Of a DNA stretch of 64,000 nucleotides, positions 15,243 to 24,381 are shown piece by piece. The DNA comes from Lachnospiraceae bacterium UBA2864 (GTDB lineage Bacteria > Bacillota > Clostridia > Lachnospirales > Lachnospiraceae). The position numbers and the translations under genes were made by a program. Below the pieces are notes generated by a model, which saw only the letters and a program-made list of their open reading frames with translations, did no database searches and was not told the DNA's origin. Location of the stretch: positions 1 through 64,000 of the forward strand of contig DEFA01000022.1 of NCBI GenBank assembly GCA_002350525.1, written 5' to 3'. Within the stretch, counting starts at the first letter, position 1. Every line of letters begins with the position of its first letter.

Positions 15243-16599
15243 GGGTAATGCAGTAAATGAAAGGGAAAACATTTACAGCCTTAAGGGATTTAGTAAGGTT
15301 TTCAAATTCACTTTAGCTCAGACTTTTAAGAATAAAGCATATATTGCAAGTCTTGTGTTATTTATAATTATCATGTCTCTTATGGGACCTATCCAGTACT
15401 TTTCGGCTAAGTCGGGTATGAGTATTACCGAAAGTATGTCAGGAAACAAGATTGAAAATGCGGTAACAAAAAGTATCATAGTTTTAAATGAAACAAATGT
15501 TAATGTGGATGCGGATAGTTTCGGACTTTCCGATCACGGAATGGACGGCGTAGCATTTGATATAATATCAGACGGTTCCAAAACCGCTTCGGATGTAATA
15601 TCCGGACTTGGAAAGACGGATGTAGCTGTTTTGATCCGTTTTGAGGATAATACATTTAAGCTTGAAGTAGTAAAATCCGAAGATTCGGATATTGAGAATG
15701 AAGAGCTTGATAAGATAAGTTCTATCTTTGAAGAGGGCTTTAATACAGCCAGAATGAAGGCACAGAATCTGGATCAGCAAAAAATAGAGATGCTTCAGAA
15801 GGGTGTTTATACGAATTCCGTTAAGACACAGGAAGAGTATGTAGCGGCTAAATCGGATACATATACCAAAAATCAGCTGATGGGTATATTCTCGGTATAT
15901 TCAATCCTTATAATGATCGTATCGACAATGTCGGCTTCATTTATAGTTTCATCTGTTACTGAAGAGAAGATATCAAAACTTGTTGAAGGACTTCTCGTAA
16001 GTGTCCGTCCTATGGCGCTTCTCATGGGTAAGGTATGCGGAATGATGGTTTATATTATAACTATTATTCTCGGAGGATTCCTGTCTTCAAAGATTGTAAG
16101 TCTGGTTATGGAAAAGGGCCTTAAGCTTGATATGTCTGCGGGTCCGTCAACAGGATATGATTTTGGCGCACTGTTTAAGTTCGGAGCAGTGGGACTCATA
16201 ATATTATTAGTATGTATACTTATTACATATCTCGCATTTGGCGGATTCAGCGGAATGCTCGGTGCGGCATGTACAAAGACAGAGGATGCTCAGAGTGCGA
16301 CAGGTACGGTTACAATGCTTATATTCATCGGATATTTTGCATCAATGATGATTACCAGCAATGATAAGGCTATAGTAAGTATTATAGCTTCCCTTGTACC
16401 GCCTGTATCATTCTTTACTGCTCCGGTATATTTCCTTACAGGAAGAATCGGCATTCCGGTGTTTGCATTATCGCTTTTTATTCAGGTGGCGTTAGTAATA
16501 GGAATATGTCTGCTCTGCGCAAAGACATACAGAAAACTGATCATCAACGATTCATCCAAGCCGAAGCTTCTTGACGTACTTCGCGCTGTAAAAGGTTAG
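15220..16599 (+). CDS. ABC-2 permease, NatB-like (first)
   Basis: A 459-residue permease with one N-terminal span (about 38-60), an extracytoplasmic domain (about 60-215), then a block of five to six spans ending near 435. This layout is that of NatB/ABC2_membrane_3 permeases. The start is GTG at 15220 or GTG 15232; both overlap the ATPase gene and the site cannot be fixed by sequence alone. With the ATPase before it and the second permease 15 bases after it, it forms a heterodimeric exporter. Confidence 0.85.
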   Translation: MKKTVASKGNAVNERENIYSLKGFSKVFKFTLAQTFKNKAYIASLVLFIIIMSLMGPIQYFSAKSGMSITESMSGNKIENAVTKSIIVLNETNVNVDADSFGLSDHGMDGVAFDIISDGSKTASDVISGLGKTDVAVLIRFEDNTFKLEVVKSEDSDIENEELDKISSIFEEGFNTARMKAQNLDQQKIEMLQKGVYTNSVKTQEEYVAAKSDTYTKNQLMGIFSVYSILIMIVSTMSASFIVSSVTEEKISKLVEGLLVSVRPMALLMGKVCGMMVYIITIILGGFLSSKIVSLVMEKGLKLDMSAGPSTGYDFGALFKFGAVGLIILLVCILITYLAFGGFSGMLGAACTKTEDAQSATGTVTMLIFIGYFASMMITSNDKAIVSIIASLVPPVSFFTAPVYFLTGRIGIPVFALSLFIQVALVIGICLLCAKTYRKLIINDSSKPKLLDVLRAVKG

Positions 16600-16614
16600 G
16601 AGGGGCATAACATA

Positions 16615-17973
16615 ATGTTTAAGAATTTTGATAAGGTTTTTAAATTTACATTTAGAAATCAGGCAAAAACTAAATCATATATTTCACTTACCGTAACATT
16701 GGCCTTGCTTTTCCTTATTCTTCCGGGACTTATCATGTTCCTTGCGGACTACTTCACGAAGAAGAATGAAGGTATAAAGGATTCGGGAATCAAGTATGTG
16801 TATGTAGTTAATCCGGATGCACCGAAGGCAGATTATAACCTCTTCAATATGCTCGGAACAGAGTATTATGAAGATATAAAGTATATGAATGCTGATACGG
16901 TTGATGAAGCATTGGAGTATGCAGAAGGTTCACAGGATACGGTAGTACTTGAATTTTATGAGAAAGAGAATGAACTTTGTGCAGGTATAATTCTCCCGAA
17001 CGATTCCAATATCACAAGCAAAGAAGCAGGATATTTTAATGATTTTATAGATGAGAACGAACAGTTCGTAGCTATCTTTGCATCAGGTATAAGCATGCAG
17101 GAACTAGTGCAGCTGTCACAGCAGACCGAGAGTGAGATTTACTCCGCGAAAGGCTATGAGGCGGGAAAAAGCCTTCACGATGACGAACAGGCGAGCGAGG
17201 ATATGGCCGCAAAGGCATTCAAGCCTATATTCAATTACATAATCGTATTTGCATCCATGATGATCCTTTATATTATGATAGCAAGCTACGGCAACGGAAT
17301 ATCAAGTTGTGTTGTTCTTGAGAAGTCATCAAAGCTGATGGATACAATGCTCATATCAGTAAAGCCGGAAGCAATGGTATTCGGTAAGCTTATGGGAATA
17401 CTTGCGGCAGGTCTGTTACAGATCTTCGTATGGATAATATCGATAGCGGTCGGATTTTTCGCGGGATTTGTGATACTTGAGAGCAGAGGATCGGAACTTC
17501 CTATTCGTGCTTTCTTCAACATGATGGGAGAGCTCGGACTATTCTCGATTCCTAAGGTTATTCTTGCAGTCATAACCATCATATTCGGTATACTTATGTA
17601 CTGCTCGCTTTCATGTCTTGCGGGATCGATCTCAAACAACAGAGAGGAAGCTGCTTCGAACAATACAATCTTTATGATGGTACTTCTTGCAAGTTTCTAT
17701 ATTGTATTCTTCATGGGATTCTCTTCAGCCGGTGAAGGACTTCCGATGTGGATGATGTTTGTACCTCCTGTAGCTGCAATGGTACTTCCTGCAGCTCTCT
17801 GCCTCGGAACTATCAGTACCGGAGCGGGTGCAGTGGCAGTGCTTCTTCTGATTGCAATAGCAGTAGTTGTAACTATTGTTTCCGGAAGATTATATAAGAT
17901 GATGTCACTCTATAAGGGAAATAATGTCAAGATCGGAAAGGCGCTCAAGATGCTTTTTTCCGGACAGGGCTGA
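16615..17973 (+). CDS. ABC-2 permease, NatB-like (second)
   Basis: A 452-residue permease with the same topology as the preceding gene: one N-terminal span (25-45), an ectodomain of about 150 residues, then about six spans. The SSCVVLEKSSKLMDTMLISVKPEAMVFGK-type segment before the second span is the conserved cytosolic coupling region of this family; its counterpart in the first permease is EEKISKLVEGLLVSVRP. The similarity suggests the two arose by duplication. The start ATG follows AGGAGGGG. It is the last gene of the three-gene exporter operon. Confidence 0.85.
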   Translation: MFKNFDKVFKFTFRNQAKTKSYISLTVTLALLFLILPGLIMFLADYFTKKNEGIKDSGIKYVYVVNPDAPKADYNLFNMLGTEYYEDIKYMNADTVDEALEYAEGSQDTVVLEFYEKENELCAGIILPNDSNITSKEAGYFNDFIDENEQFVAIFASGISMQELVQLSQQTESEIYSAKGYEAGKSLHDDEQASEDMAAKAFKPIFNYIIVFASMMILYIMIASYGNGISSCVVLEKSSKLMDTMLISVKPEAMVFGKLMGILAAGLLQIFVWIISIAVGFFAGFVILESRGSELPIRAFFNMMGELGLFSIPKVILAVITIIFGILMYCSLSCLAGSISNNREEAASNNTIFMMVLLASFYIVFFMGFSSAGEGLPMWMMFVPPVAAMVLPAALCLGTISTGAGAVAVLLLIAIAVVVTIVSGRLYKMMSLYKGNNVKIGKALKMLFSGQG

Positions 17974-18022
17974 TAAGAACTGAAAAAGCTTATTATATAA
18001 GGCTTCAAAGGCTTGAATAGGG

Positions 18023-18051
18023 TTGACGAAAAAGTTAAAACTTCATATAAT
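18023..18051 (+). promoter_or_regulatory. Promoter of NSS symporter gene
   Basis: TTGACG at 18023-18028 and a consensus TATAAT at 18046-18051 with a 17-base spacer. The predicted start is near 18058, only a few bases before the hairpin at 18063. Confidence 0.85.
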
Positions 18052-18062
18052 TAATATATTAC

Positions 18063-18103
18063 AATGCCATCGGAAACATCTTTATTCTGGTGGCATTTCT
18101 TTT
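18063..18103 (+). terminator. Leader hairpin with T-run, possible attenuator
   Basis: AATGCCA (18063-18069) pairs with TGGCATT (18091-18097), a 21-base loop, followed by TCTTTTT. It lies between the promoter and the start codon, so it would act inside the 5' leader of the symporter gene. The stem is short; it may be only an RNA-stabilising hairpin. Confidence 0.4.
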
Positions 18104-18122
18104 TGAGAGGAGAGGCAACATC

Positions 18123-19565
18123 ATGGAAGAGAAAAAACGTAATTCATTTGCCGGATCCATAGGATTTGTTCTGGCAGCGGCGGGAAGTGCGGTAGGACTG
18201 GGAAATATATGGAGGTTTCCATATCTGGCAGCAAAGGATGGTGGAGGATTATTCCTTGTTGTATATCTCGTACTGGCTCTTACATTCGGATTTACACTTC
18301 TTACATCTGAAGTTTCAATCGGAAGGCTTACCAAGCAGAGTCCGCTTACAGCATATGGAAAGCTGAACAAGAAGTGGGGATGGCTTGGAGTTATCGCCTG
18401 CATAGTTCCGCTTATTATACTGCCGTATTATGCGGTTATAGGCGGATGGGTTGTAAAGTATTTTGTTGCATTTCTTACGGGACATGGAGCAGATGCGGCT
18501 CAGGATGGATACTTCGTTGGATTTATAACAGGAGGCGGTTCGGAGACTAATGTTGCTGTTACGGCAAAACTCTTCGGACAGTATGAGCCGGTATTTTATA
18601 CAGCAATCTTTATCTTAGCCACAGCCGTTATTATTTTCCTGGGAGTTAACAGTGGAATTGAGAAGTCATCAAAGATTCTTATGCCTATCCTGTTTGTGCT
18701 TGTTATAGGTATAGCAATTTTTTCACTTACATTGAAAGGTACTGCAGATGACGGAGTCGCACGTACGGGTATAGACGGACTCAAGGTATTTGTGATTCCG
18801 AACTTTGACGGACTTACGGTTAAACAGTTCTTTACAACAGTAATGGATGCTATGGGACAGCTGTTTTACAGTCTGTCTGTTGCTATGGGAATTATGGTAG
18901 CATATGGCTCATATGTTAAGGATGATGCAAACCTTATCAAGTCCATAAATCAGATAGAATTCTTCGATACTTTTGTAGCGGTACTTGCGGGAATCATGAT
19001 AATTCCTGCAGTCATAGTTTTCATGGGACCGGATGGAATGAGCGCAGGCCCTTCACTTATGTTTGTTTCATTGCCTAAGATATTTGTTGCCATGGGGCCT
19101 GTGGGAAATGTGATAGGAACATTGTTCTTCGCAATGGTTCTTTTTGCGGCGCTTACAAGTTGTATATCCATTCTTGAAGCAATTGTTTCAAGTTTTATAG
19201 ACAAGTTCAATATGAAGAGAGGTGTCGCAACTGCGGTTGAGACGATTCTTGCGTTTGCTGTTGCTGTTGTGGTCTGCCTCGGCTACAATGTACTGTACTT
19301 CGAGTATACTCTTCCTAACGGATCGGTTGCTCAGATACTCGATATCATGGACTACATCAGTAATAATGTTCTTATGCCGATAGTTGCTATCGCAACATGT
19401 ATCCTTATAGGCTGGGTTATAAAACCGAAGACTATTACGGATGAGGCAGAGAAGGGCGGATTCAAAATGAGAAGAAAAGTTCTTTATACGGTCATGATAA
19501 AATTTGTGGCACCGGTTCTTCTGATATTCCTTGTTCTGATTTCGCTCGGAATATTGAAATTATAA
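18123..19565 (+). CDS. Na+-dependent NSS-family amino-acid symporter
   Basis: A 480-residue neurotransmitter:sodium symporter homologue. The signature GSAVGLGNIWRFPYLAAKDGGG-type first helix is plain near residues 18-40 and holds the Na+/substrate unwound region. About eleven spans follow, typical of bacterial NSS proteins, and the C-terminus is short. Substrates in the family are amino acids such as Trp, Tyr or Leu. ATG 18123 is preferred to the upstream in-frame ATG 18090 because GGAGAGG is eight bases before it and the homology starts there. It has its own promoter and a leader hairpin. Confidence 0.92.
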   Translation: MEEKKRNSFAGSIGFVLAAAGSAVGLGNIWRFPYLAAKDGGGLFLVVYLVLALTFGFTLLTSEVSIGRLTKQSPLTAYGKLNKKWGWLGVIACIVPLIILPYYAVIGGWVVKYFVAFLTGHGADAAQDGYFVGFITGGGSETNVAVTAKLFGQYEPVFYTAIFILATAVIIFLGVNSGIEKSSKILMPILFVLVIGIAIFSLTLKGTADDGVARTGIDGLKVFVIPNFDGLTVKQFFTTVMDAMGQLFYSLSVAMGIMVAYGSYVKDDANLIKSINQIEFFDTFVAVLAGIMIIPAVIVFMGPDGMSAGPSLMFVSLPKIFVAMGPVGNVIGTLFFAMVLFAALTSCISILEAIVSSFIDKFNMKRGVATAVETILAFAVAVVVCLGYNVLYFEYTLPNGSVAQILDIMDYISNNVLMPIVAIATCILIGWVIKPKTITDEAEKGGFKMRRKVLYTVMIKFVAPVLLIFLVLISLGILKL

Positions 19566-19714
19566 ATATCGGATGTCAAAAATATATAAAAAAATCAAAG
19601 TATTTATGTGACATTTTACGAAAATATTTTTTGGACTTACCTAGGTTGAGATTATTTGTTATCATTAATATGGCAGGTTTGAACAGGAGAAATATCGTAT
19701 AAGGAGTGTGAGAA

Positions 19715-20215
19715 ATGTTTTCGGTTGGAGATTACGTAGTGTATGGCAGTAACGGTGTTTGCCGTATTACTGACATAGGTCCTATGGATCTTCCGGGAGT
19801 ATCGAAAGATAAACTCTTTTATACTATGACGCCATGTTATATCAGGGACAGTTCGCTTTTTACACCTATTGATAATCCAAGGGTTATTATGAGACCTGTA
19901 ATGACAAAGGATGAAGCTGAGAGCTTCGTCGAAAGTATCAAAGATATTGACGGAATTACCATCAAGGAAGAAAAGCACAGAGAACTGGAGTATAAAGAAG
20001 CTGTTCTTTCATGTGATCCGGAAGTACTTGTAGGGATCATCAAAACAATTTACGGCAGGATGAACGAACGCATTGCCGAAGGCAAGAAGGTTACATCATC
20101 GGATTCTAAATATTTTCATATAGCTGAAGACAGCCTCTATGGTGAACTTGCTATCAGTCTTGGAATAGAGAAGAATGAAGTTAAGAATTACATCCACGAT
20201 AAGATTGAGGCATAG
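19715..20215 (+). CDS. CarD/CdnL/TRCF-family transcription factor
   Basis: A 166-residue CarD-like regulator. The N-terminal RNA-polymerase interaction module starts MFSVGDYVVYGSNGVCRITDIG, the standard Tudor-like entry of CarD/TRCF domains. The C-terminal half (about 80-166) is helical and corresponds to the DNA-binding helical bundle. Proteins of this family bind the RNA polymerase beta subunit and steady open promoter complexes. The start ATG follows AAGGAGTG. The gene is monocistronic and closes at the strong terminator 20245-20277. Confidence 0.9.
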   Translation: MFSVGDYVVYGSNGVCRITDIGPMDLPGVSKDKLFYTMTPCYIRDSSLFTPIDNPRVIMRPVMTKDEAESFVESIKDIDGITIKEEKHRELEYKEAVLSCDPEVLVGIIKTIYGRMNERIAEGKKVTSSDSKYFHIAEDSLYGELAISLGIEKNEVKNYIHDKIEA

Positions 20216-20244
20216 AGAGCTGAAGTTGTCCTGCAACAGAAGAG

Positions 20245-20277
20245 TCGACCGGGTTTATCCCGGTCGATTTTCTGTTT
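20245..20277 (+). terminator. Intrinsic terminator after CarD-like gene
   Basis: Perfect 9-bp stem TCGACCGGG/CCCGGTCGA with a five-base loop, followed by TTTTCTGTTT. Confidence 0.9.
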
Positions 20278-20336
20278 GCTGTTTTATAGGAAACAGAATT
20301 TCCTAAGAAGCAGACCGGACAGAGGCCTACTCAGAG

Positions 20337-20365
20337 TTGAAAAACCCTATTAACAGGTGTAAAAT
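20337..20365 (+). promoter_or_regulatory. Promoter of the acyltransferase/DUF6320/hydrolase operon
   Basis: TTGAAA at 20337-20342 and TAAAAT at 20360-20365 with a 17-base spacer, 30 bases before the first start codon. Confidence 0.65.
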
Positions 20366-20394
20366 TAATTAGTTAAAGAAGGGGTTGTGTAGCC

Positions 20395-20589
20395 ATGAAA
20401 AAGATAATCAGAAATATGGCGCAGTGTAAGAACTGCGGAGATATACTTGAATCAAAGTCGAGATGCGATGCAAAGAGATGTTCTTGCGGAAGCATTATGA
20501 TAGACGGAGGAAAGTTTTATCTTAAGAGAAACTGTAAGAAGCCTGAGTACCTTATAGAACTCAGTGAATGTACGGAAGTCGGAGAATGA
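20395..20589 (+). CDS. Small zinc-ribbon protein
   Basis: A 64-residue basic, Cys-rich protein. The pairs C-KN-C (CKNCGD) and C-S-C (KRCSCGS) plus two further Cys residues suggest one zinc ribbon. No known enzyme motif is present. Homology is not recognised beyond small conserved Firmicute zinc-ribbon proteins. The start ATG follows AAGAAGGGG. It opens a tightly packed operon: the next gene starts four bases after its stop, and three more genes follow with overlaps or short gaps. Confidence 0.7.
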   Translation: MKKIIRNMAQCKNCGDILESKSRCDAKRCSCGSIMIDGGKFYLKRNCKKPEYLIELSECTEVGE

Positions 20590-20593
20590 TCGA

Positions 20594-21874
20594 ATGTCGG
20601 GACATAGAAGACATTTAAAATGGGATAAACTGGATAACACCGGAAATCTCTTTCCCGTAATAGCAAAGCCGGGAATGAGTAATGTATACAGAGTTTCGGT
20701 TCTCCTGAAGGAAGAGATTAACGAGGAACTGCTGCAGAAAGCCCTTGAACAGGTACTGCCTTATTTTGATATATTTCAGTATCATATGAAGAAGGGGCTT
20801 TTCTGGTATTATCTGGAAGCCGGTCAGAATCCGTTTCCGAAAGTCGAAAAGGAACATACTTATCCGTGCCAGTATATAGATCCGGATAATAACAGAGAGC
20901 ATCTTTTCAGATTGACCTATTATAAGAACAGGATCAATCTGGAAGTTTTTCATGCGGTTACGGACGGTAACGGAGCCTTTGCATTTCTGAAGGAAATAAC
21001 TTATCAGTATATTAGAAATGCACATCCGGAGCTTAAGGGTGAGGTTAAGGATTCACTTGCGTCGGATACTTCGCTGAATACGGAAGACAGCTATGTGCAG
21101 AATTATAAGAGGAAGGCCAGAAAAACTTATAAGACCAAGAAGGCTGTTATAGTTAAAGGTGAGAAGTTCATAGTTAACCAGATGGGAATCATGCACGGAC
21201 TGATCAATCTGTCCGATATTAAGGCGGCTGCAAAGTCTTACGGAGTAACCATTAATCAGTATCTTGTCGGCGTATATACGTGGGCAATATACAAGTCCTA
21301 TCTGAAACTCAGGGCGAGTGATAAGCCGATCAGTACAGCGGTACCCGTGAACTTAAGACCTTACTTTGATTCGGATACGAATAAAAATTTCTTTGTTATG
21401 GTTTCGGCTATATTCAATGCTGAAAAAGACAATATGACATTCGAAGAGGTTCTTGCCGAAGTAACGGCAAGTCTCAAGGAACAGATTACCAAGGAGAATC
21501 TTGAGAGACTGTTCTCATACAATGTTTCAAATGAGATGAATATTCTTCTAAGAGCTATTCCGCTCTTTATAAAGAAGATTGCGATTGCTCAGGTATATAA
21601 CGCTTCGGCGAAGGCGAATACAACAACAATGACTAATCTCGGAGTTATGAAGGTTTCGGAGCCTTACGGAGATTATATAGAAAGATTCCAGGGTATGCTT
21701 GCCATGTCTAAGGGACAGAATATAAAGTGTACTGTGGTTTCATACAGCGATATCCTGATAGCAACCTTTACTGCAAGTATCAGAGAGACAGGCATTCAGA
21801 AGACTTTTTTCAGAAAACTTACCGAAGATAATGTACGTGTATCCATAGAAACAAACGGAGCATATTACGAATAA
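20594..21874 (+). CDS. Condensation-fold acyltransferase (alcohol acetyltransferase-like)
   Basis: A 426-residue member of the CoA-dependent acyltransferase/condensation superfamily (WES, PapA5 and alcohol acetyltransferases). The catalytic HxxxDG motif appears as HAVTDGNG near residue 120, and the later structural region TAVPVNLRPYF fits the conserved N/DxR segment of the family. The two-lobed length is normal. It should join an acyl group to an alcohol or amine; donor and acceptor are unknown. ATG 20594 has GGAG nine bases before it. The next gene starts inside its stop (ATAATGG), so it is coupled to the DUF6320 protein and probably works with it and the hydrolase. Confidence 0.8.
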   Translation: MSGHRRHLKWDKLDNTGNLFPVIAKPGMSNVYRVSVLLKEEINEELLQKALEQVLPYFDIFQYHMKKGLFWYYLEAGQNPFPKVEKEHTYPCQYIDPDNNREHLFRLTYYKNRINLEVFHAVTDGNGAFAFLKEITYQYIRNAHPELKGEVKDSLASDTSLNTEDSYVQNYKRKARKTYKTKKAVIVKGEKFIVNQMGIMHGLINLSDIKAAAKSYGVTINQYLVGVYTWAIYKSYLKLRASDKPISTAVPVNLRPYFDSDTNKNFFVMVSAIFNAEKDNMTFEEVLAEVTASLKEQITKENLERLFSYNVSNEMNILLRAIPLFIKKIAIAQVYNASAKANTTTMTNLGVMKVSEPYGDYIERFQGMLAMSKGQNIKCTVVSYSDILIATFTASIRETGIQKTFFRKLTEDNVRVSIETNGAYYE

Positions 21875-22581
21875 TGGCAAAATGTATAAGATGTAAACTT
21901 GAGATAAAAGACGATACTATGATGTGCCCTCTCTGTAACGGAGTTCTTGTTCGTGATGAAGAGGAATTCGCGAAGGCGGAGAAAAACAGTGACGGTACAT
22001 ATGTGTCAAGATCCATAAGCTACCCCGATGTGGCTCCCGCACTCAGAAGAATGCAGACCGCGATTCGTGTGGCTATCTTTAGTGCGGTTATAGTGGCCGT
22101 GGTCGCAATGGTTGTAAATTATTATACGTATAAAGGTGTTATGTGGTCTCTCATAGTTGCCTTGGGACTTGCATACGGATGCTTTACTCTTTTATATTCA
22201 TTTAATACGAGAAGAAGTCTTCAGAGAATCATTCACGTTCAGGCTATTTTGGCTATTATAGCGATGATCGCGTTGGATTATCTGACAGGACATCAGGGGT
22301 GGGCTATGAAATATGCCATACCGATAGCACTTATGGTCATTCCGGTCGGAATAGTTGTTATGATGATTATAAATGTTGAGAGCTGGCAGAGCTATATAAT
22401 GACGGAGATCTCATGTGCGTCATTATCTGTCGTTCTCCTTATACTTGCTATCTTTAAGGTTATAAACAGTACCATACTGCTTTTAATTGCGACGGGAATA
22501 TCATGTGCCATACTTGCGGGTACGATCCTGTTCGGATCGCGACTTGTGTCGGATGAGATAAAGAGGAGATTCAGAGTATAA
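21874..22581 (+). CDS. DUF6320-type zinc-ribbon membrane protein
   Basis: A 235-residue protein with an N-terminal zinc ribbon (CIRCKLEI...CPLCNGV, residues 4-26) and six spans from about residue 60 to 228. The combination matches DUF6320 proteins, which I recall beside alcohol-acetyltransferase-like proteins in Lachnospiraceae. It shares one base with the upstream stop codon and the downstream start codon, so translation of the three genes is coupled. A role as a membrane platform or transporter for the acylated product is only a guess. Confidence 0.75.
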   Translation: MAKCIRCKLEIKDDTMMCPLCNGVLVRDEEEFAKAEKNSDGTYVSRSISYPDVAPALRRMQTAIRVAIFSAVIVAVVAMVVNYYTYKGVMWSLIVALGLAYGCFTLLYSFNTRRSLQRIIHVQAILAIIAMIALDYLTGHQGWAMKYAIPIALMVIPVGIVVMMIINVESWQSYIMTEISCASLSVVLLILAIFKVINSTILLLIATGISCAILAGTILFGSRLVSDEIKRRFRV

Positions 22582-23537
22582 TGGCAGATTTGAGTGTAAG
22601 GGCTAAGATCATATCGGATATAGTTCTCATCCACAACAGAACCAGACGTGTGGAAAAAAAACTCCTGAATGAGGATTACGGAGAAAGCGAGCTGGATAAG
22701 CCTTTCAAATATCCGGAATTCTATAATTCGGAAATTATAGATATGGGAAATTTCCGTATGGAGGTTTTGAAAAGAGATAATGCAGTTGATGAATGGGTAG
22801 TTCTTCAGCTTCATGGAGGCGGATACCTGAGTCCTTTTAGGAATTCATACAGGACTCTCGCAGGTCTTTACAGTGAGGCGGCAAGGGGAGCTATGGTGGT
22901 TTCGGTAGACTACAGAGTAGCGCCGGAAAATCCTTATCCGGCGGCAGTTGATGATGCGCTTGAGGCATATCTCTGGATACTGCAGGCGGGATATCTTCCG
23001 GAAAAGGTTATATTTGGAGGGGATTCCGCGGGAGGAGGACTTGCAATGGCGCTCTGCCACAGATTGAAGAGGCTTGGAATAGCACTTCCGGCAGGAATTG
23101 TGGCGATGTCTCCCTGGACTGATCTTACTGCGAGCCTACCGTCTTATAAAGATAACTATGATATTGATCCGGTGTTCGGAAACTCAAGATCTGATGTGAT
23201 CTTTGATAATCCGTATCCGGGAGAAGAAAATCCTAAGAATCCGGAGATTTCGCCCCTTTACGGAGATTTTGAAGGCTTTCCTCCGATGCTTATACAGGTA
23301 GGCTCTGAGGAAATGCTTTACAGTGATTCAGAGGCAGTAGCCGTAAAGGCAAAAGAAGCGGGAGTAAAAGTTAAGTTTTCGGTATATGAAGGGATGTTTC
23401 ATGTATTTCAGCTGTCGGCCATGCTCATGCCGGAGTCTAAGAAAGCCTGGTTTGAAGTAAGGCGGTTTATGGATGAAATAACGGGGCAGGGTAGCCCGGA
23501 CACCGATTATACCGGAGAATTCATCACGGAGGATTGA
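22581..23537 (+). CDS. Alpha/beta-hydrolase, hormone-sensitive-lipase type
   Basis: A 318-residue esterase/lipase of the HSL (family IV) group. The oxyanion motif HGGG is at residues 78-81, the nucleophile Ser149 sits in GDSAGGG, an Asp near 260 follows (GSEEMLYSD), and the His in GMFHVF completes the triad. There is no signal peptide, so it acts in the cytosol. The start ATG overlaps the stop of the DUF6320 gene. Next to an acyltransferase it may remove or edit the same acyl group; this is inferred from position only. Confidence 0.88.
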   Translation: MADLSVRAKIISDIVLIHNRTRRVEKKLLNEDYGESELDKPFKYPEFYNSEIIDMGNFRMEVLKRDNAVDEWVVLQLHGGGYLSPFRNSYRTLAGLYSEAARGAMVVSVDYRVAPENPYPAAVDDALEAYLWILQAGYLPEKVIFGGDSAGGGLAMALCHRLKRLGIALPAGIVAMSPWTDLTASLPSYKDNYDIDPVFGNSRSDVIFDNPYPGEENPKNPEISPLYGDFEGFPPMLIQVGSEEMLYSDSEAVAVKAKEAGVKVKFSVYEGMFHVFQLSAMLMPESKKAWFEVRRFMDEITGQGSPDTDYTGEFITED

Positions 23538-23560
23538 TCTTTCTGAAAAAGGGGGCTAAC

Positions 23561-24331
23561 ATGAAGAAGGGGTTTCTTGTAGTCAGCAGAGGTTCGGTTG
23601 ATGAGGATATAAGGGAAAAGTATCTTAAAGAACTTGAACTTATCATAAGCGAAAGGTTTGAAGATACCATGATAAAGGCGGCCTATACCGACGACAAGGT
23701 GAGACGTGAATTAAGGGAGAAGACCGGAGAGAAGGTTCCGTCTGTTAAGGCAGCCATGCTTTCCATGAGTGAAGAAGGAGTAACTGAACTTACGGTGCTA
23801 TCAACGCATGTCGTATCGGGATATGATTACAGACAGATGAGTGAAGATATATCCAGCTGTGGCACCCTGTTTCAGCGGGTCAGGGTTGCAAGACCGCTTG
23901 TGGAGATAGAGCAGGATTTTGATCTTGCATCAAGAGCCGTGCACAGTGTTTTTAAGGATAAGGTTGGAGACGGATGTCTGATACTTATGGCCAGAGGCGC
24001 TGATGATCCTGATACTGAAGAAACTATGGAAAAACTTGAAGAAGCGATTTCTGCCAGATTCGACGGACGGGCATATATTGCAACTCTCAATGGCAGCAGG
24101 GGGCTGACCAGAGTCCTGATGGATATGAAGAAACAGGGCAGAAGCGGTAAAGTGGTAGTGGTACCGTTCAGTTTTATCTTGGGCGAACTGAGAGATCACT
24201 TGTGCGGAGGAGAGAATTCTTTCGAAGACAGGCTTATGAATCAGGGGTATGAGCCGGTTATCGTTGAAGATGGATTAGGATTATATGATGCATTTCTCAG
24301 GTTATACCTGAAGCATCTTTATGAAGCATAG
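23561..24331 (+). CDS. CbiK-like sirohydrochlorin cobaltochelatase homologue, catalytic His apparently missing
   Basis: A 256-residue protein with the class II chelatase fold of CbiK. The start KKGFLVVSRGS corresponds to KKALLVVSFGT, and STHVVSGYDYRQM to the HIINGDEYEK segment. The two positions that hold the metal-site histidines in Salmonella CbiK (FMGHGASHH and VAGDHAIND) read LMARGADDP and ILGELRDHL here, so both seem lost by my hand alignment. ATG 23561 is used because AGGGGG is six bases upstream; the frame opens at 23534. No other cobalamin gene is visible. It ends the operon and may have a non-chelatase role. Confidence 0.75.
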   Translation: MKKGFLVVSRGSVDEDIREKYLKELELIISERFEDTMIKAAYTDDKVRRELREKTGEKVPSVKAAMLSMSEEGVTELTVLSTHVVSGYDYRQMSEDISSCGTLFQRVRVARPLVEIEQDFDLASRAVHSVFKDKVGDGCLILMARGADDPDTEETMEKLEEAISARFDGRAYIATLNGSRGLTRVLMDMKKQGRSGKVVVVPFSFILGELRDHLCGGENSFEDRLMNQGYEPVIVEDGLGLYDAFLRLYLKHLYEA

Positions 24332-24381
24332 TATAAATGCATGACAGTATGGGTTATGTATATTGATATGGAGGATTGGTT

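Noticed and set aside
14217..17973. Lantibiotic immunity (LanFEG) operon
   Set aside because: The permeases are about 450 residues with ectodomains, which is the NatB layout rather than the ~240-residue LanE/G layout, and no lantibiotic genes are present.
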